Shown here: positions 11,981-21,101 of the stretch, in pieces | How positions within the stretch are numbered: position 1 is the first letter of the stretch | Layout of the letters: the number at the start of each line of letters is the position of its first letter | Source of the DNA: Pseudonocardia sediminis | GTDB lineage: Bacteria; Actinomycetota; Actinomycetes; Mycobacteriales; Pseudonocardiaceae | Length of the DNA: 64,000 nt | Assembly: GCF_004217185.1 (NCBI RefSeq) | Contig: NZ_SHKL01000001.1 | Coordinates: forward strand, 3,470,001-3,534,000 | Direction of reading: 5' to 3' | Position numbers and translations under genes: made by a program | The notes under the pieces: generated by a model | The model's input: only the letters and a program-made list of their open reading frames with translations | The model's database searches: none | What the model was told of the DNA's origin: nothing

Positions 11981-13270
11981 TCAGCCGGGCGCGGACGTCG
12001 ACGTGTCCGGTGCGCCCTCCGGTACCGCTGTCCCTCCGGGGGCCGGGGCGGCCGGGGTGGTGGACCCGGTGGTGGGCGGGGTCGAGGTGACGGGCGGGTC
12101 CGCGGCCCCCTCCGGCACCGGGGCGGCGCTGGAGGCCGCGGGAGCCGGCACGGGTGCGGCCGGGATCGCGACCGGAGCGCCCGCGGGCGGGACGGTGCAG
12201 GTCGTGACGGTGTCGGCCGCGTCGGCGTCCGGGCAGGTGCCGCCGTCGGCGCCCCCGTCGAGGACGTCGGCACCCGGGCCGCCGGTCAGGGTGTCCACCC
12301 CGAGCCCGCCGAGGAGCCGGTCGTCGCCGTCCCCGCCGAGGAGCGTGTCGTCGCCGTCGCCACCGACCAGGACGTCGGCGCCGCCGGCCCCGTCCAGCGA
12401 GTCGGCGCCGCCGGCCCCGGCCAGGCAGTCACCGGTCGCGGACCCGACGACCGTGTCGTCCCCGCTGGTCCCGAGGACCAGGAACGGCCCGGCCGCGCCG
12501 GGACGGTCGCGCGCGGCGTCGAACCGGGGGTTCTGCGGGGTCAGCGTGACCACCTCGGCGAACGAGGTGAGCCCGGCCGCGGTGCACTCCGCGGGCGGGG
12601 TGACGACCGGCGTGGCGGCGACGGCGGCAGGGGCGGCGGCGCGGGCCGCCGCGGTCCGTCCGGAGATCAGGGTCGTGGAGATCGTGATCGAGCCGGTGAC
12701 CTGGTCGGTGAACCCACCGACCGACCGGATCCGGAGCGCGGCGGTCTCGGTCCGTCCGAGGAGCACCGTGCCGGCCGTGACGGTGACCGGCACGGTCGTC
12801 ACCGTGTTCGGAGCCACCGTGGCCAGCACCGTGCGCGCGGTGCCGTCGAGCAGCGCGCACCAGTTCTCCGCGGCACGGCTGCCGAGGGTGACCCTCAGCG
12901 TCCCGATGTTGAGGGGGTCGACGAGGGTCCCGCCGGAGCCGATGCACGACGTCTTCGACGCCCCCGACGGGAGCTGCAGGGAGATCGTGGCCGGGACCGA
13001 GCCGCGGTAGTCGACGGTCAGCGGGACCGTCCGCGTCTCGTTCGTCCGCATCCCGGTGAACGAGAGGGAGGGAGGCGCGGCGCGGCCCCCGAGGACGACG
13101 GTGGCCGCCCCCGCCGTGGCGGAGCCGCCCCTGTCGGAGTCGGTGAACGCCGCCCAGGTCCCGAACGCCGTCCCGGTGACGGCGAGGACCGCGACCGCGG
13201 CAGCGAGCAGGAGGGGGACCCGGCGGGCGCCGAGCCGTCGGCGCGCGCCGGTCGCGCGCCGGCCGGTCAC
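11981..13270 (-). CDS. secreted SipW/TasA-type protein with RTX calcium repeats
   Basis: A 429-residue secreted protein. It opens with a basic patch and a hydrophobic helix ending in GTWAAFTDSDRGGSATAGA, the hallmark of SipW-processed TasA/camelysin-like proteins. A beta-rich domain of about 200 residues follows. Around residues 300-370 lies a run of RTX nonapeptides (GGADSLDGAGGADVLVGGDG, GGDGDDRLLGG), the calcium-binding beta-roll pattern. The tail is a Pro/Ala/Thr-rich low-complexity stretch. The GTG start overlaps the stop of the upstream TasA-like gene by four bases (13267-13270). A surface or matrix protein is inferred. Confidence 0.75.
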   Translation of the reverse strand: MTGRRATGARRRLGARRVPLLLAAAVAVLAVTGTAFGTWAAFTDSDRGGSATAGAATVVLGGRAAPPSLSFTGMRTNETRTVPLTVDYRGSVPATISLQLPSGASKTSCIGSGGTLVDPLNIGTLRVTLGSRAAENWCALLDGTARTVLATVAPNTVTTVPVTVTAGTVLLGRTETAALRIRSVGGFTDQVTGSITISTTLISGRTAAARAAAPAAVAATPVVTPPAECTAAGLTSFAEVVTLTPQNPRFDAARDRPGAAGPFLVLGTSGDDTVVGSATGDCLAGAGGADSLDGAGGADVLVGGDGDDTLLGGDGDDRLLGGLGVDTLTGGPGADVLDGGADGGTCPDADAADTVTTCTVPPAGAPVAIPAAPVPAPAASSAAPVPEGAADPPVTSTPPTTGSTTPAAPAPGGTAVPEGAPDTSTSAPG

Positions 13271-13857
13271 GTCTGCTGGTCGAGGGTGAAGGACGAGCTG
13301 ACGGTGACGGCGTCGCCCTGCACCTTGTTGTCGGTGACGTTGCTGCCGGAGGTCGGGAGGGCGAACCGCAGCTGGTAGACGGCTGTGCCGCCGTCCTCCT
13401 TGATGTTCCCGCCACCGGGCAGCGAGGTCAGGCCGGCCAGCTTCACCGGTGTGGTCGGCGCGGTGATCCCCGGTCCGCTGAGCACCGAGACCGTCATCTG
13501 TTCCTGCAGGTTCCCGGCGCAGGCGGAGATGCCGACGCCCTCGGCCTCGGCCTCCGGCTCGGTGCAGGTGACGTTGCTGCCGGAGACGGTGACCTTGTTG
13601 GAGAGAGTGCCCGGGAGCGACCCGGCGTTGCGCAGCGAGATCGAGGTGTCCTTGGTGAACCCGGGAGCGATGTTCGACTCGTTGAGCAGGGTGGTGGCTC
13701 CGGAGCTCCCGACCTCCAGGTCCAGCGTGCCCGAGGCGATCGACGCCCCCGGGCCCTGCTCGTTGTCGGTGAACGCGGCGTAGGTCCCGAGGCCGATCGC
13801 GAGGGCGGCGACGGCGAGGGCGGCCACGCCGATGCCGATGCGTTTCTTGGTGTCCAT
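13267..13857 (-). CDS. TasA/camelysin-like secreted protein (SipW substrate)
   Basis: A protein of about 196 residues with the SipW-type leader MDTKKRIGIGVAALAVAALAIGLGTYAAFTDNEQ: a basic start, a hydrophobic core and the cleavage-zone wording T-x-AAFTDNE. The rest is beta-rich with a cysteine pair (VTCTEPE, ISACAG), consistent with a TasA-like jelly-roll surface or fibre protein. An upstream GTG (13881) or ATG (13878) would add eight or seven residues. It is first in a two-gene unit with the RTX protein and is divergent from the signal peptidase gene. Function is inferred from family only. Confidence 0.75.
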   Translation of the reverse strand: MDTKKRIGIGVAALAVAALAIGLGTYAAFTDNEQGPGASIASGTLDLEVGSSGATTLLNESNIAPGFTKDTSISLRNAGSLPGTLSNKVTVSGSNVTCTEPEAEAEGVGISACAGNLQEQMTVSVLSGPGITAPTTPVKLAGLTSLPGGGNIKEDGGTAVYQLRFALPTSGSNVTDNKVQGDAVTVSSSFTLDQQT

Positions 13858-13929
13858 GCGCGTTCGTTCCCGTTCCATCACCGCAGCTCACCGCCCGATC
13901 GTGTACGGAAGGTGGTCGCTTGCCCACTT

Positions 13930-14583
13930 ATGGTGGCGACCATGGGTCGCCACTCCTCGACGAGCTCCTCAGCGTCCGGTCCGGCTGCGAACGGCGCGGG
14001 GCACCCCGGCGCGGCCCGCTCCGCATCGGGGAGCACGGCGGCCGCCTGGACCCGTTCGACACCGGTCCCGCCGACCACCCGCCCGTCCGCGGTGCGGCGT
14101 GCGCTCAGCGGGCTCCTGTCGCTCGTCGTGCTGGCGGTGGTCGCGCTGGCCCTGGCCATGACCGTCGTGCCCGCGATCGCCGGCGCGACGGGCCTGACGG
14201 TCCTCTCGCCGAGCATGACGCCGACGCTCGGCGTCGGGTCGTTCGTGGTGGTGCGGCCGGAGCCGGTCGACGGGCTCGCGGTCGGCGACGTCGTCTCCTT
14301 CACCGACCGCGAGCCGTCCACCGGGGCCACGCGCACCGTGACCCACCGCGTCGTCGGGATCGAGGACGGGCCGTCGTTCCGGACGAAGGGCGACGCGAAC
14401 GCCGACCCGGACCAGCGCGCCGTCGCCGCGGCGGACGTGATCGGGGTCGAGTGGTACTCGGTCCCGAAGGTCGGCGGGTGGCTCACGTCGCTGACGTCCG
14501 GGCCCGGCCTGGTGATCGCGGCCGGCGTTCTGCTCCTCCTCGTGGCCGGGTGGCTGCTCGCGCCACGGCGCTCCCGCCGGTAG
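13930..14583 (+). CDS. SipW-type signal peptidase I
   Basis: A protein of about 217 residues of the ER/SipW class of signal peptidase I. A transmembrane helix (LLSLVVLAVVALALAMTVVPAIAG) precedes the nucleophile segment LSPSMTPTL, with its Ser codon at 14212-14214. The general base is the His in RTVTHRVVGI (codon 14344-14346), as in the Ser-His type, not the Ser-Lys type of LepB. KGDANADPD is also conserved. A second helix lies at the C-terminus. The start is uncertain among GTG 13912, ATG 13930 and ATG 13942. Divergent adjacency to two SipW-type substrates supports a dedicated processing role. Confidence 0.85.
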   Translation: MVATMGRHSSTSSSASGPAANGAGHPGAARSASGSTAAAWTRSTPVPPTTRPSAVRRALSGLLSLVVLAVVALALAMTVVPAIAGATGLTVLSPSMTPTLGVGSFVVVRPEPVDGLAVGDVVSFTDREPSTGATRTVTHRVVGIEDGPSFRTKGDANADPDQRAVAAADVIGVEWYSVPKVGGWLTSLTSGPGLVIAAGVLLLLVAGWLLAPRRSRR

Positions 14584-14683
14584 GGCGACCGGAACGGCGG
14601 AATCCCGCCAATTGTGAGGATGTGTCGCCAGCGGCCGGTTCCGATACTGGGCATGTCGTGCCCCGGTGTCGTGGAGGACCACT

Positions 14684-15001
14684 GTGTTCGTCGCGCTCGC
14701 GTGTCTGTTCGCTCTCCTCTCCGTGGATCCGGACGACCGGAGCAGCCTCGACGGGAGGAGTTCCGGCCCCGCCGCCGACGACGGCGACGTGCGGGACGAC
14801 GACGTCGACCGGCCTCCACCGGTCGTGCCGGACCCCGCCACCGGCTCCTCCCGGACGTGCCTGTGCGGGCACGACGCGGAACTGCACGAGCACTACCGGT
14901 CCGGAAGCGACTGCGCGGAATGCAGGCCGGGCGGATGCGCCGGCTTCCGGCCCCGCTCCGGATGGCGACGGGTACGCGACCGGTTCCGCCGCGCCCCTTG
15001 A
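14684..15001 (+). CDS. small Cys/His-rich membrane-anchored or secreted protein
   Basis: A protein of 105 residues when started at GTG 14684, which follows GGAGG (14673-14677). GTG 14666 would add six residues. A short hydrophobic N-terminus (FVALACLFALLSV) leads to an acidic Asp/Pro linker and then a compact motif C-x-C-G-H-x5-H-x-H-Y-R-x4-D-C-x2-C-x4-C-x2-F. This looks like a zinc or other metal-binding knuckle. I recognise it only as a recurrent actinobacterial motif without a known function. It stands alone between the signal peptidase gene and the convergent DUF305 gene. Confidence 0.6.
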   Translation: MFVALACLFALLSVDPDDRSSLDGRSSGPAADDGDVRDDDVDRPPPVVPDPATGSSRTCLCGHDAELHEHYRSGSDCAECRPGGCAGFRPRSGWRRVRDRFRRAP

Positions 15002-15035
15002 CCCCGGCTCTGCGGGAGCCGCTCAGCGGAGAGGT

Positions 15036-15065
15036 GCCCGTGCCGGCGACGTCGCCGGCACGGGC
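15036..15065. terminator. perfect 30-base palindrome between convergent genes
   Basis: The half site GCCCGTGCCGGCGAC (15036-15050) is followed directly by its exact reverse complement (15051-15065). It lies between the small Cys/His protein and the DUF305 gene, which converge here. A bidirectional terminator is the simplest reading, although no T-tract is present. Confidence 0.55.
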
Positions 15066-15093
15066 GCGCTCCGGTCCCGCCGCCGGCCGCGCC

Positions 15094-15687
15094 TCAGCCG
15101 AGCATCGCCCGCATCCGGTCGATCTCGGCCTGCTGCGAGGCGACGATGTCGCGGGCCAGGGCGACCATCTGCGGATCGCGGCCCGTGGCGACCTCGGTCC
15201 GTGCCATCTCCAGCGCACCGGCGTGGTGGGCGACCATCTGCTCCAGGAACAGGCGGTCGAACGCCGGGCCGCGGGATGCCTCCAGGCGCTGCAGCGCGGT
15301 GGCGTCGAGCATCCCGGTCATCGCGTGACCGGCGTGGGCGGGATCGGTGGCCGGCAGCCCGCGCGCGGAGAGCCAGTCCCGCATGGTGGTGATCTCCGGC
15401 TGCTGGGCGGCCGAGATCTCCGAAGCGAGCGCCGTGACCCGCGGGGAGGATGCCCGGTCGGGCGCCAGGGCGGTCATCTGCAGGGCCTGGTCGTGGTGCG
15501 GGGTCATGCCGCGCACGAACGCGACGTCGGCGTCGGCCGGGGCGGCGGCCGTCGAGGCCTCCGGTGCGGCCGGTACCGGGGAGTCGACGCCGGAGCCGGC
15601 GCATCCGGCGAGGGTCAGGGCGGCGGCCAGTGCCGCCACGACGAGAGCGGGACGGCGTGCGGGCACGCCGAGGGGACGTCGGTGCAT
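15094..15687 (-). CDS. DUF305 lipoprotein
   Basis: A 197-residue lipoprotein. The signal peptide ends in a lipobox LTLAGCAGS. The mature part has the two DUF305 repeats, FVRGMTPHHDQALQMTALA and FLEQMVAHHAGALEMARTEV, with their His-His/Met pattern and the QQPEITTMRDW and QQAEIDRM segments. The family is ferritin-like in fold and is often found with copper genes. The His/Met residues may bind a metal, but this is an inference. AGGAG sits just before the ATG at 15687. The His-rich protein gene upstream on the same strand is probably co-transcribed. Confidence 0.88.
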   Translation of the reverse strand: MHRRPLGVPARRPALVVAALAAALTLAGCAGSGVDSPVPAAPEASTAAAPADADVAFVRGMTPHHDQALQMTALAPDRASSPRVTALASEISAAQQPEITTMRDWLSARGLPATDPAHAGHAMTGMLDATALQRLEASRGPAFDRLFLEQMVAHHAGALEMARTEVATGRDPQMVALARDIVASQQAEIDRMRAMLG

Positions 15688-15739
15688 GGGTGTACTCCTG
15701 CGTGAGGAACGGATCGGACGACGGCGTGGGCCGTCGCGA

Positions 15740-16279
15740 TCACGTCCGCAGGACGCAGAGCTGCGCCAGGCGTACGGCGCTGGGAGGTGGTGGCGCGGCC
15801 GCCGTGGTCACGACGCGACTGCGGCCGCTCCGGTGGTCGAGGCCCGCGACGACGGGGAGCAGCAGGCGCGCCACCAGGGGCACGGCCGCGAGACCGGCCA
15901 GGGTGGTCAGTACCGCGAGGCAGAGGTGCAGCAACCCGTGGTCGTGTCCGGCGGGGAAGTGACCCGCGGGGGAGTGACCCGCAGCGGTAGGACCGGCGGC
16001 CGCGTCCGACCGGCCCGGCGCGACCGCCGGAGCGGCGTGTCCCGCCGCGACGTGGGCGGCGGGGCCGTCGGCGACGGTGTGGACCGCCGGGAACGCCGCC
16101 GTCGGCGAGGGAGCGGCCGAACCGTGCTCGGCCGGGGAGACCGTCGCGTGCGCCGGGAACGCCGCTGCGATGTGGGCGGAGTGGCCCAGGACGAGGGCGT
16201 GCATGGCGAGGACCCCGCACAGGATCGACAGGACCAGCGTCCAGCGCACGGCCGGCGCCGACAGAGCCCTGTTTCCCAC
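15740..16279 (-). CDS. His-rich membrane protein (DUF6153-like)
   Basis: A 179-residue protein with an N-terminal hydrophobic helix (WTLVLSILCGVLAMHALVLG), a long Ala/His/Pro-rich outer loop with about 15 histidines (including PAGHFPAGHDHGLLHLC), and a second hydrophobic segment (LTTLAGLAAVPLVARLLLPVVAG). This layout matches small DUF6153-type proteins that accompany DUF305 genes in actinomycetes. The loop may bind copper or another transition metal, but this is untested. It sits 52 bases upstream of the DUF305 gene on the same strand. GTG start at 16279. Confidence 0.6.
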   Translation of the reverse strand: MGNRALSAPAVRWTLVLSILCGVLAMHALVLGHSAHIAAAFPAHATVSPAEHGSAAPSPTAAFPAVHTVADGPAAHVAAGHAAPAVAPGRSDAAAGPTAAGHSPAGHFPAGHDHGLLHLCLAVLTTLAGLAAVPLVARLLLPVVAGLDHRSGRSRVVTTAAAPPPPSAVRLAQLCVLRT

Positions 16280-16461
16280 GGGGCCAGCCTAGCGACGGCG
16301 CTGCCGGAGCCCGTGCCACGCGGTGACGACCGCCGTCGGTCCCTCCCCTCGGTCTTCCGGGCGTCGCGGACCGCCCGGGGGAGCTTCCGGCCGTTGCCGG
16401 GTCGCCCCGGGGAGAGGTCCCGGCCGTCGCGGGGCGGGCCCGCGCCCGGGGCCGCCGGTGA

Positions 16462-17427
<966 letters not shown>

Positions 17428-17610
17428 GGTACCACGCGGCACGAGATGTTTACACGAACCCGTCCGATTCGACGGTGCGGTGACGGGGAAGAGGCCGCAC
17501 AGTGTCGTCAAGGTGCCGTCCGGCTGAGGTCGGGATCACCGGTTCGACGCACCGCCACGGCGCCCCCTGAACGGGTACCGTGGTGAAACGGAACACGGAG
17601 GGAGGCTGCC

Positions 17611-19419
17611 GTGAACCCACAGGACGATGGTCCCGGCAGGCGTGACAGCGGTGATCTCAGCCCATCTGAGGCCACCGAACAGATCCGATACCTCGAGAAC
17701 GAGATCGCGACGCTGCGCCAGCGGCTGACCGAGACACCGCGGCAGAGCCGCGTCCTCGAGCAACGACTCGCAGAGACGACCAGTCGTCTCTCCGCCCTCA
17801 ACGCGCGTAACGAGAAGCTGACCGAGACCCTCAAAGAGGCTCGTGGTCAGCTGATCGCCCTGCGCGAGGAGGTCGACAGGCTGGCCCAGCCGCCGTCGGG
17901 CTACGGGGTCTTCCTCGCCCGCTACGACGACGAGACGGTCGACGTCTTCACCTCGGGCCGCCGGATGCGTGTCCCGGTGTCGCCGGCGGTGGAGAGCGAG
18001 CAGATCCGGCCCGGCCAGTCGGTGCGCCTCAACGAGGCGCTCACGGTCGTCGAGGCGATGGGCTTCGAGCAGGTCGGTGACCTGTACTCGTTGCGCGACA
18101 TCATCGACCGTCCCACCGAGGACGGCGGCGCCGGACGCGGTCTGGTCGTCGGGCACTCGGACGAGGAGCGCGTGGTCTGGCTGGCCGCGCCGCTGTTCGA
18201 CCTGGGCCTGGACGAGGACTCCTCGCCGCTGAAGATCGGCGACCACCTCATGGTCGACTCCCGCGCGGGCTACGCCTACGAGCGGGTGGCCAAGGCGGAG
18301 GTCGAGGACCTCGTGCTCGAGGAGGTCCCGGACGTCGCCTACGAGGACATCGGTGGCCTGTTCCGCCAGATCGAGCAGATCCGCGACGCCGTGGAGCTGC
18401 CCTTCCTGCACGCGGAGCTGTTCACCGAGTACGAGCTGCGCCCGCCCAAGGGTGTCCTGCTCTACGGTCCGCCCGGCTGCGGCAAGACGCTGATCGCCAA
18501 GGCGGTCGCCAACTCGCTGGCGAAGAAGATCGCCAAGCAGCGCGGCGACGACCCGGACGAGGGACGGGCGTTCTTCCTCAACATCAAGGGCCCGGAGCTG
18601 CTCAACAAGTTCGTCGGCGAGACCGAGCGGCACATCCGCCTGATCTTCCAGCGCGCCCGTGAGAAGGCGAGCGCCGGAACCCCGGTGATCGTGTTCTTCG
18701 ACGAGATGGACTCGATCTTCCGGACCCGTGGCTCGGGTGTGTCCTCCGACGTCGAGACGACGATCGTGCCCCAGCTCCTCGCCGAGATCGACGGCGTCGA
18801 GGGCCTGGAGAACGTCATCGTCATCGGTGCCTCGAACCGTGAGGACATGATCGACCCGGCGATCCTGCGGCCGGGCCGGCTCGACGTGAAGATCAAGATC
18901 GAGCGTCCGGACGCCGAGGGCGCCCAGGACATCTTCTCCAAGTACCTCACCGACACCCTGCCGGTGCACTCCGACGACATCGCCGAGTTCGGCGGCAGTC
19001 GCAAGGCGTGCGTCGACGCGATGATCCAGCGGATCGTCGAGCGGATGTACGACGAGACCGAGGAGAACCGGTTCCTGGAGGTCACCTACGCCAACGGGGA
19101 CAAGGAGACGCTCTACTTCAAGGACTTCAACTCCGGCGCGATGATCCAGAACATCGTCGACCGGGCGAAGAAGTCCGCGATCAAGTCGGTGCTCGAGACC
19201 GGTCAGCGGGGTCTGCGCGTGCAGCACCTGCTGGACGCGATCGTCGACGAGTTCGCCGAGAACGAGGACCTGCCCAACACGACCAACCCGGACGACTGGG
19301 CACGGATCTCGGGCAAGAAGGGCGAGCGGATCGTCTACATCCGCACGCTGGTCACCGGCAAGAACGACGCCACCGGCCGCGCGATCGACACCGCGTCGAA
19401 CACCGGCCAGTACCTGTAG
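17611..19419 (+). CDS. mpa: proteasome-associated ATPase Arc/Mpa
   Basis: A 602-residue AAA+ ring ATPase that unfolds Pup-tagged proteins for the 20S proteasome. It begins with a coiled coil (about residues 20-95), which binds Pup. Two OB-fold interdomains follow (about 96-245). The AAA module has Walker A GPPGCGKT (286-293) and Walker B D364-E365 in FFDEMDS. The C-terminus ends in GQYL, the tail that docks on PrcAB. A 183-base gap separates it from trmI. The proteasome genes themselves lie 8 kb downstream, as in mycobacteria. Confidence 0.97.
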   Translation: MNPQDDGPGRRDSGDLSPSEATEQIRYLENEIATLRQRLTETPRQSRVLEQRLAETTSRLSALNARNEKLTETLKEARGQLIALREEVDRLAQPPSGYGVFLARYDDETVDVFTSGRRMRVPVSPAVESEQIRPGQSVRLNEALTVVEAMGFEQVGDLYSLRDIIDRPTEDGGAGRGLVVGHSDEERVVWLAAPLFDLGLDEDSSPLKIGDHLMVDSRAGYAYERVAKAEVEDLVLEEVPDVAYEDIGGLFRQIEQIRDAVELPFLHAELFTEYELRPPKGVLLYGPPGCGKTLIAKAVANSLAKKIAKQRGDDPDEGRAFFLNIKGPELLNKFVGETERHIRLIFQRAREKASAGTPVIVFFDEMDSIFRTRGSGVSSDVETTIVPQLLAEIDGVEGLENVIVIGASNREDMIDPAILRPGRLDVKIKIERPDAEGAQDIFSKYLTDTLPVHSDDIAEFGGSRKACVDAMIQRIVERMYDETEENRFLEVTYANGDKETLYFKDFNSGAMIQNIVDRAKKSAIKSVLETGQRGLRVQHLLDAIVDEFAENEDLPNTTNPDDWARISGKKGERIVYIRTLVTGKNDATGRAIDTASNTGQYL

Positions 19420-19436
19420 GCACCTGCTCCACCCGG

Positions 19437-19469
19437 ACGGGCCCCGCCGCATCCCGCGGCGGGGCCCGT
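19437..19469 (+). terminator. terminator hairpin after mpa
   Basis: A 14-base perfect stem (ACGGGCCCCGCCGC pairing with 19456-19469) with loop ATCCC, 18 bases past the mpa stop codon and followed by T, C and G. The GC-rich stem and placement fit an intrinsic terminator with a weak T-tract. Confidence 0.6.
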
Positions 19470-19525
19470 TCGCGTGTCCGATCCGTTCACGACGGCCGAG
19501 GGCTCCGGCCCTACGGTCGGGTCCC

Positions 19526-19948
19526 ATGAGCAACGAGACGATCGGCGCGCAGCTGGACATGATCGGGATCGTGGTGTCGGACATGGCCCGGTCCCTGGCG
19601 TTCTACCGGCTCCTCGGCCTGGAGATCCCGGAGTCCGCCGACGCCGAGGTGCACGTGGAGGTGCCGCTGCGGGGTGGTCTGCGGCTGGGCTTCGACACCG
19701 ACGCCCTGGTGTCGGGCTTCCACGACGGATGGACCCCGCCGTCGTCGGGGGAGGGCCGGGTGGGTCTGGCGTTCCTGCTCCCGGACGCCGCGGCCGTCGA
19801 CGCCGCCTACGAGCGGATCACCGGGGCCGGGTACGTCGGCGTCCTCGAGCCGTTCGACGCGCCGTGGGGCCAGCGCTACGCCACCGTCACCGACCCCGAC
19901 GGCTCGTCGCTGGACCTGTTCGCCTGGGTGGATGCCGAGGAGGCCTGA
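19526..19948 (+). CDS. VOC-superfamily (glyoxalase/bleomycin-resistance fold) protein
   Basis: A 140-residue protein of the vicinal oxygen chelate fold. IVVSDMARSLAFYRLLGLEIPES is the first half-repeat. AVDAAYERITGAGYVGVLEPFDAPWGQRYATVTDPDGSSLDLFAWV is the second, with the usual metal-site Glu replaced by Asp in SLDLFAW. The substrate cannot be inferred. It is convergent with the AraC-type gene. Confidence 0.8.
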   Translation: MSNETIGAQLDMIGIVVSDMARSLAFYRLLGLEIPESADAEVHVEVPLRGGLRLGFDTDALVSGFHDGWTPPSSGEGRVGLAFLLPDAAAVDAAYERITGAGYVGVLEPFDAPWGQRYATVTDPDGSSLDLFAWVDAEEA

Positions 19949-19973
19949 CGTGCGGGTGGGACGACCGTCGTGA

Positions 19974-19995
19974 CGCTCCGCCGCCGGGCGGAGCG
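19974..19995. terminator. hairpin between convergent VOC and AraC genes
   Basis: Nine-base stem CGCTCCGCC (19974-19982) with GGCGGAGCG (19987-19995) around loop GCCG, located between two convergent stops. It is a probable bidirectional terminator without a T-tract. Confidence 0.5.
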
Positions 19996-20009
19996 CCCTC
20001 GGCGTCATC

Positions 20010-20921
20010 TCACCGCGGCGGGGCCAGCTCGCCGGGGGAGACCCCGGCCAGGGCTCTGACCTCCCGGCTCAGGTGCGGCTGGTCGGCGTAGCCCGCCCGG
20101 GCGGCGACCTCGGCGGGTGGGACGCCGGCGTACAACAACCCGGTGGCCGTACGGAACCGGAGGACGCGCCGTGCCACCGACGGCCCGTAGCCGAGGGTCG
20201 CCAGGCAGCGCCGGTGCAGCGTGCGGGTCGTGACGCCGACCCGGTCGGCCACCTCGGCGGCGGGCATCCCGGCGGTCAGCGCGCGCAGTGCCGATCCGGG
20301 GAGCGGTTCGGGCAGCCGGTGGCGGTCCTGCTCGGCGGCGGCGAGCAGGGCCGTGGTCGTGTCGAGGAGAGCAGCCAGCCCGGTCCCGCCGAGACGAGCG
20401 ACCGGCCCGGTCCCACCGCGATGAGTGGCCGTTCGGTCCCCGCCGTGACGAGCGCCCGGTCCGCTCCCGCCGTGACGAGCGGCCGGTCCGCCCCCGCCGA
20501 GATGCACATCAGCGTCGTCCGCGGACCCGCCGGCGACGGTGAGCCGCATCTCGGCGGTGCTCCCGATGGCCGACCGTGCGGCGGGGCGGCCGCGGGGGAT
20601 CAGTTCGAGGAGGTCGACCCGGTGGTCGCGCACCGCGTCGGCGGCGACGCCGAGCAGCGCGGGCAGCGCCCCGGGGTGGAACCGCAGTCCGACGGTCGCG
20701 GAGCCGGGGACGGACCGGGCGACGTGCGCCGCGGTGTCCGGGCCGGCCACGACGATCCGGCCGTCGGCCAGCAGCAGGTCCATGCACCCGTCCGGGAGCA
20801 CGCGCTGTTCATGGGGCGCCGCGCCGGCCGGGACCTCCGCCCGCCAGGCGCACTCGACGAGCGCACGCACCGGCGCGGGCAGCCGCTGCGGCACCAGCTC
20901 CCGGTAGCGCGACCCGCTCAT
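20010..20921 (-). CDS. AraC-family transcriptional regulator with repeat-expanded linker
   Basis: A 303-residue regulator. Residues 1-115 form a cupin-like sensing domain of the DUF6597 type (LPDGCMDLLLADGRIVVAGPDT, GLRFHPGALPALLGV). The C-terminal 80 residues are the AraC helix-turn-helix (AAEVADRVGVTTRTLHRR, then PPAEVAARAGYADQPHLSREV). Between them lies an unusual Gly/Arg/His linker made of nine-residue units, such as GGSGPGARH and GGGGPAARH, encoded by a 27-base tandem repeat at 20391-20498. No target gene is obvious. Confidence 0.85.
   Translation of the reverse strand: MSGSRYRELVPQRLPAPVRALVECAWRAEVPAGAAPHEQRVLPDGCMDLLLADGRIVVAGPDTAAHVARSVPGSATVGLRFHPGALPALLGVAADAVRDHRVDLLELIPRGRPAARSAIGSTAEMRLTVAGGSADDADVHLGGGGPAARHGGSGPGARHGGDRTATHRGGTGPVARLGGTGLAALLDTTTALLAAAEQDRHRLPEPLPGSALRALTAGMPAAEVADRVGVTTRTLHRRCLATLGYGPSVARRVLRFRTATGLLYAGVPPAEVAARAGYADQPHLSREVRALAGVSPGELAPPR
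20391..20498. repeat. 27-bp tandem repeat inside the AraC-family gene
   Basis: Four complete 27-base units (20391-20417, 20418-20444, 20445-20471, 20472-20498), each starting G(A/C/T)GA(C/T)GAG and ending in CCGCC or CCACC, with degenerate partial copies on both sides. The third and fourth units differ at only a few positions, indicating recent slippage. The frame is preserved because 27 is a multiple of three. Confidence 0.85.
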
Positions 20922-20952
20922 GCCGCCGCAGCCTACCGAGGCCGCGTGCCCC

Positions 20953-21003
20953 GCACTCGTGGCGCGAAAGTTCCGCCCGGCCGCACGAATGCGCCACGAG
21001 TGC
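20953..21003. repeat. 13-bp inverted repeat between araC-type gene and yceI
   Basis: GCACTCGTGGCGC (20953-20965) and its exact complement GCGCCACGAGTGC (20991-21003) are separated by 25 bases. It lies between the start of the AraC-family gene and the end of yceI, both on the minus strand. It may be a dispersed intergenic palindrome or a transcription stop. Confidence 0.7.
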
Positions 21004-21027
21004 CGTGGTCAGGGGCCGGACACGGGA

Positions 21028-21058
21028 GAGCCCCGGCCGGGATCGCCGGCCGGGGCTC
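21028..21058 (-). terminator. hairpin downstream of yceI
   Basis: A 13-base perfect stem, GAGCCCCGGCCGG (21028-21040) with CCGGCCGGGGCTC (21046-21058), loop GATCG. It lies 43 bases past the yceI stop codon on the minus strand. There is no strong T-tract. Confidence 0.5.
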
Positions 21059-21101
21059 GTTCTCGCTCGGGGCGTGGTCGGCCCCGGGTCACGTGCGGGA
21101 G

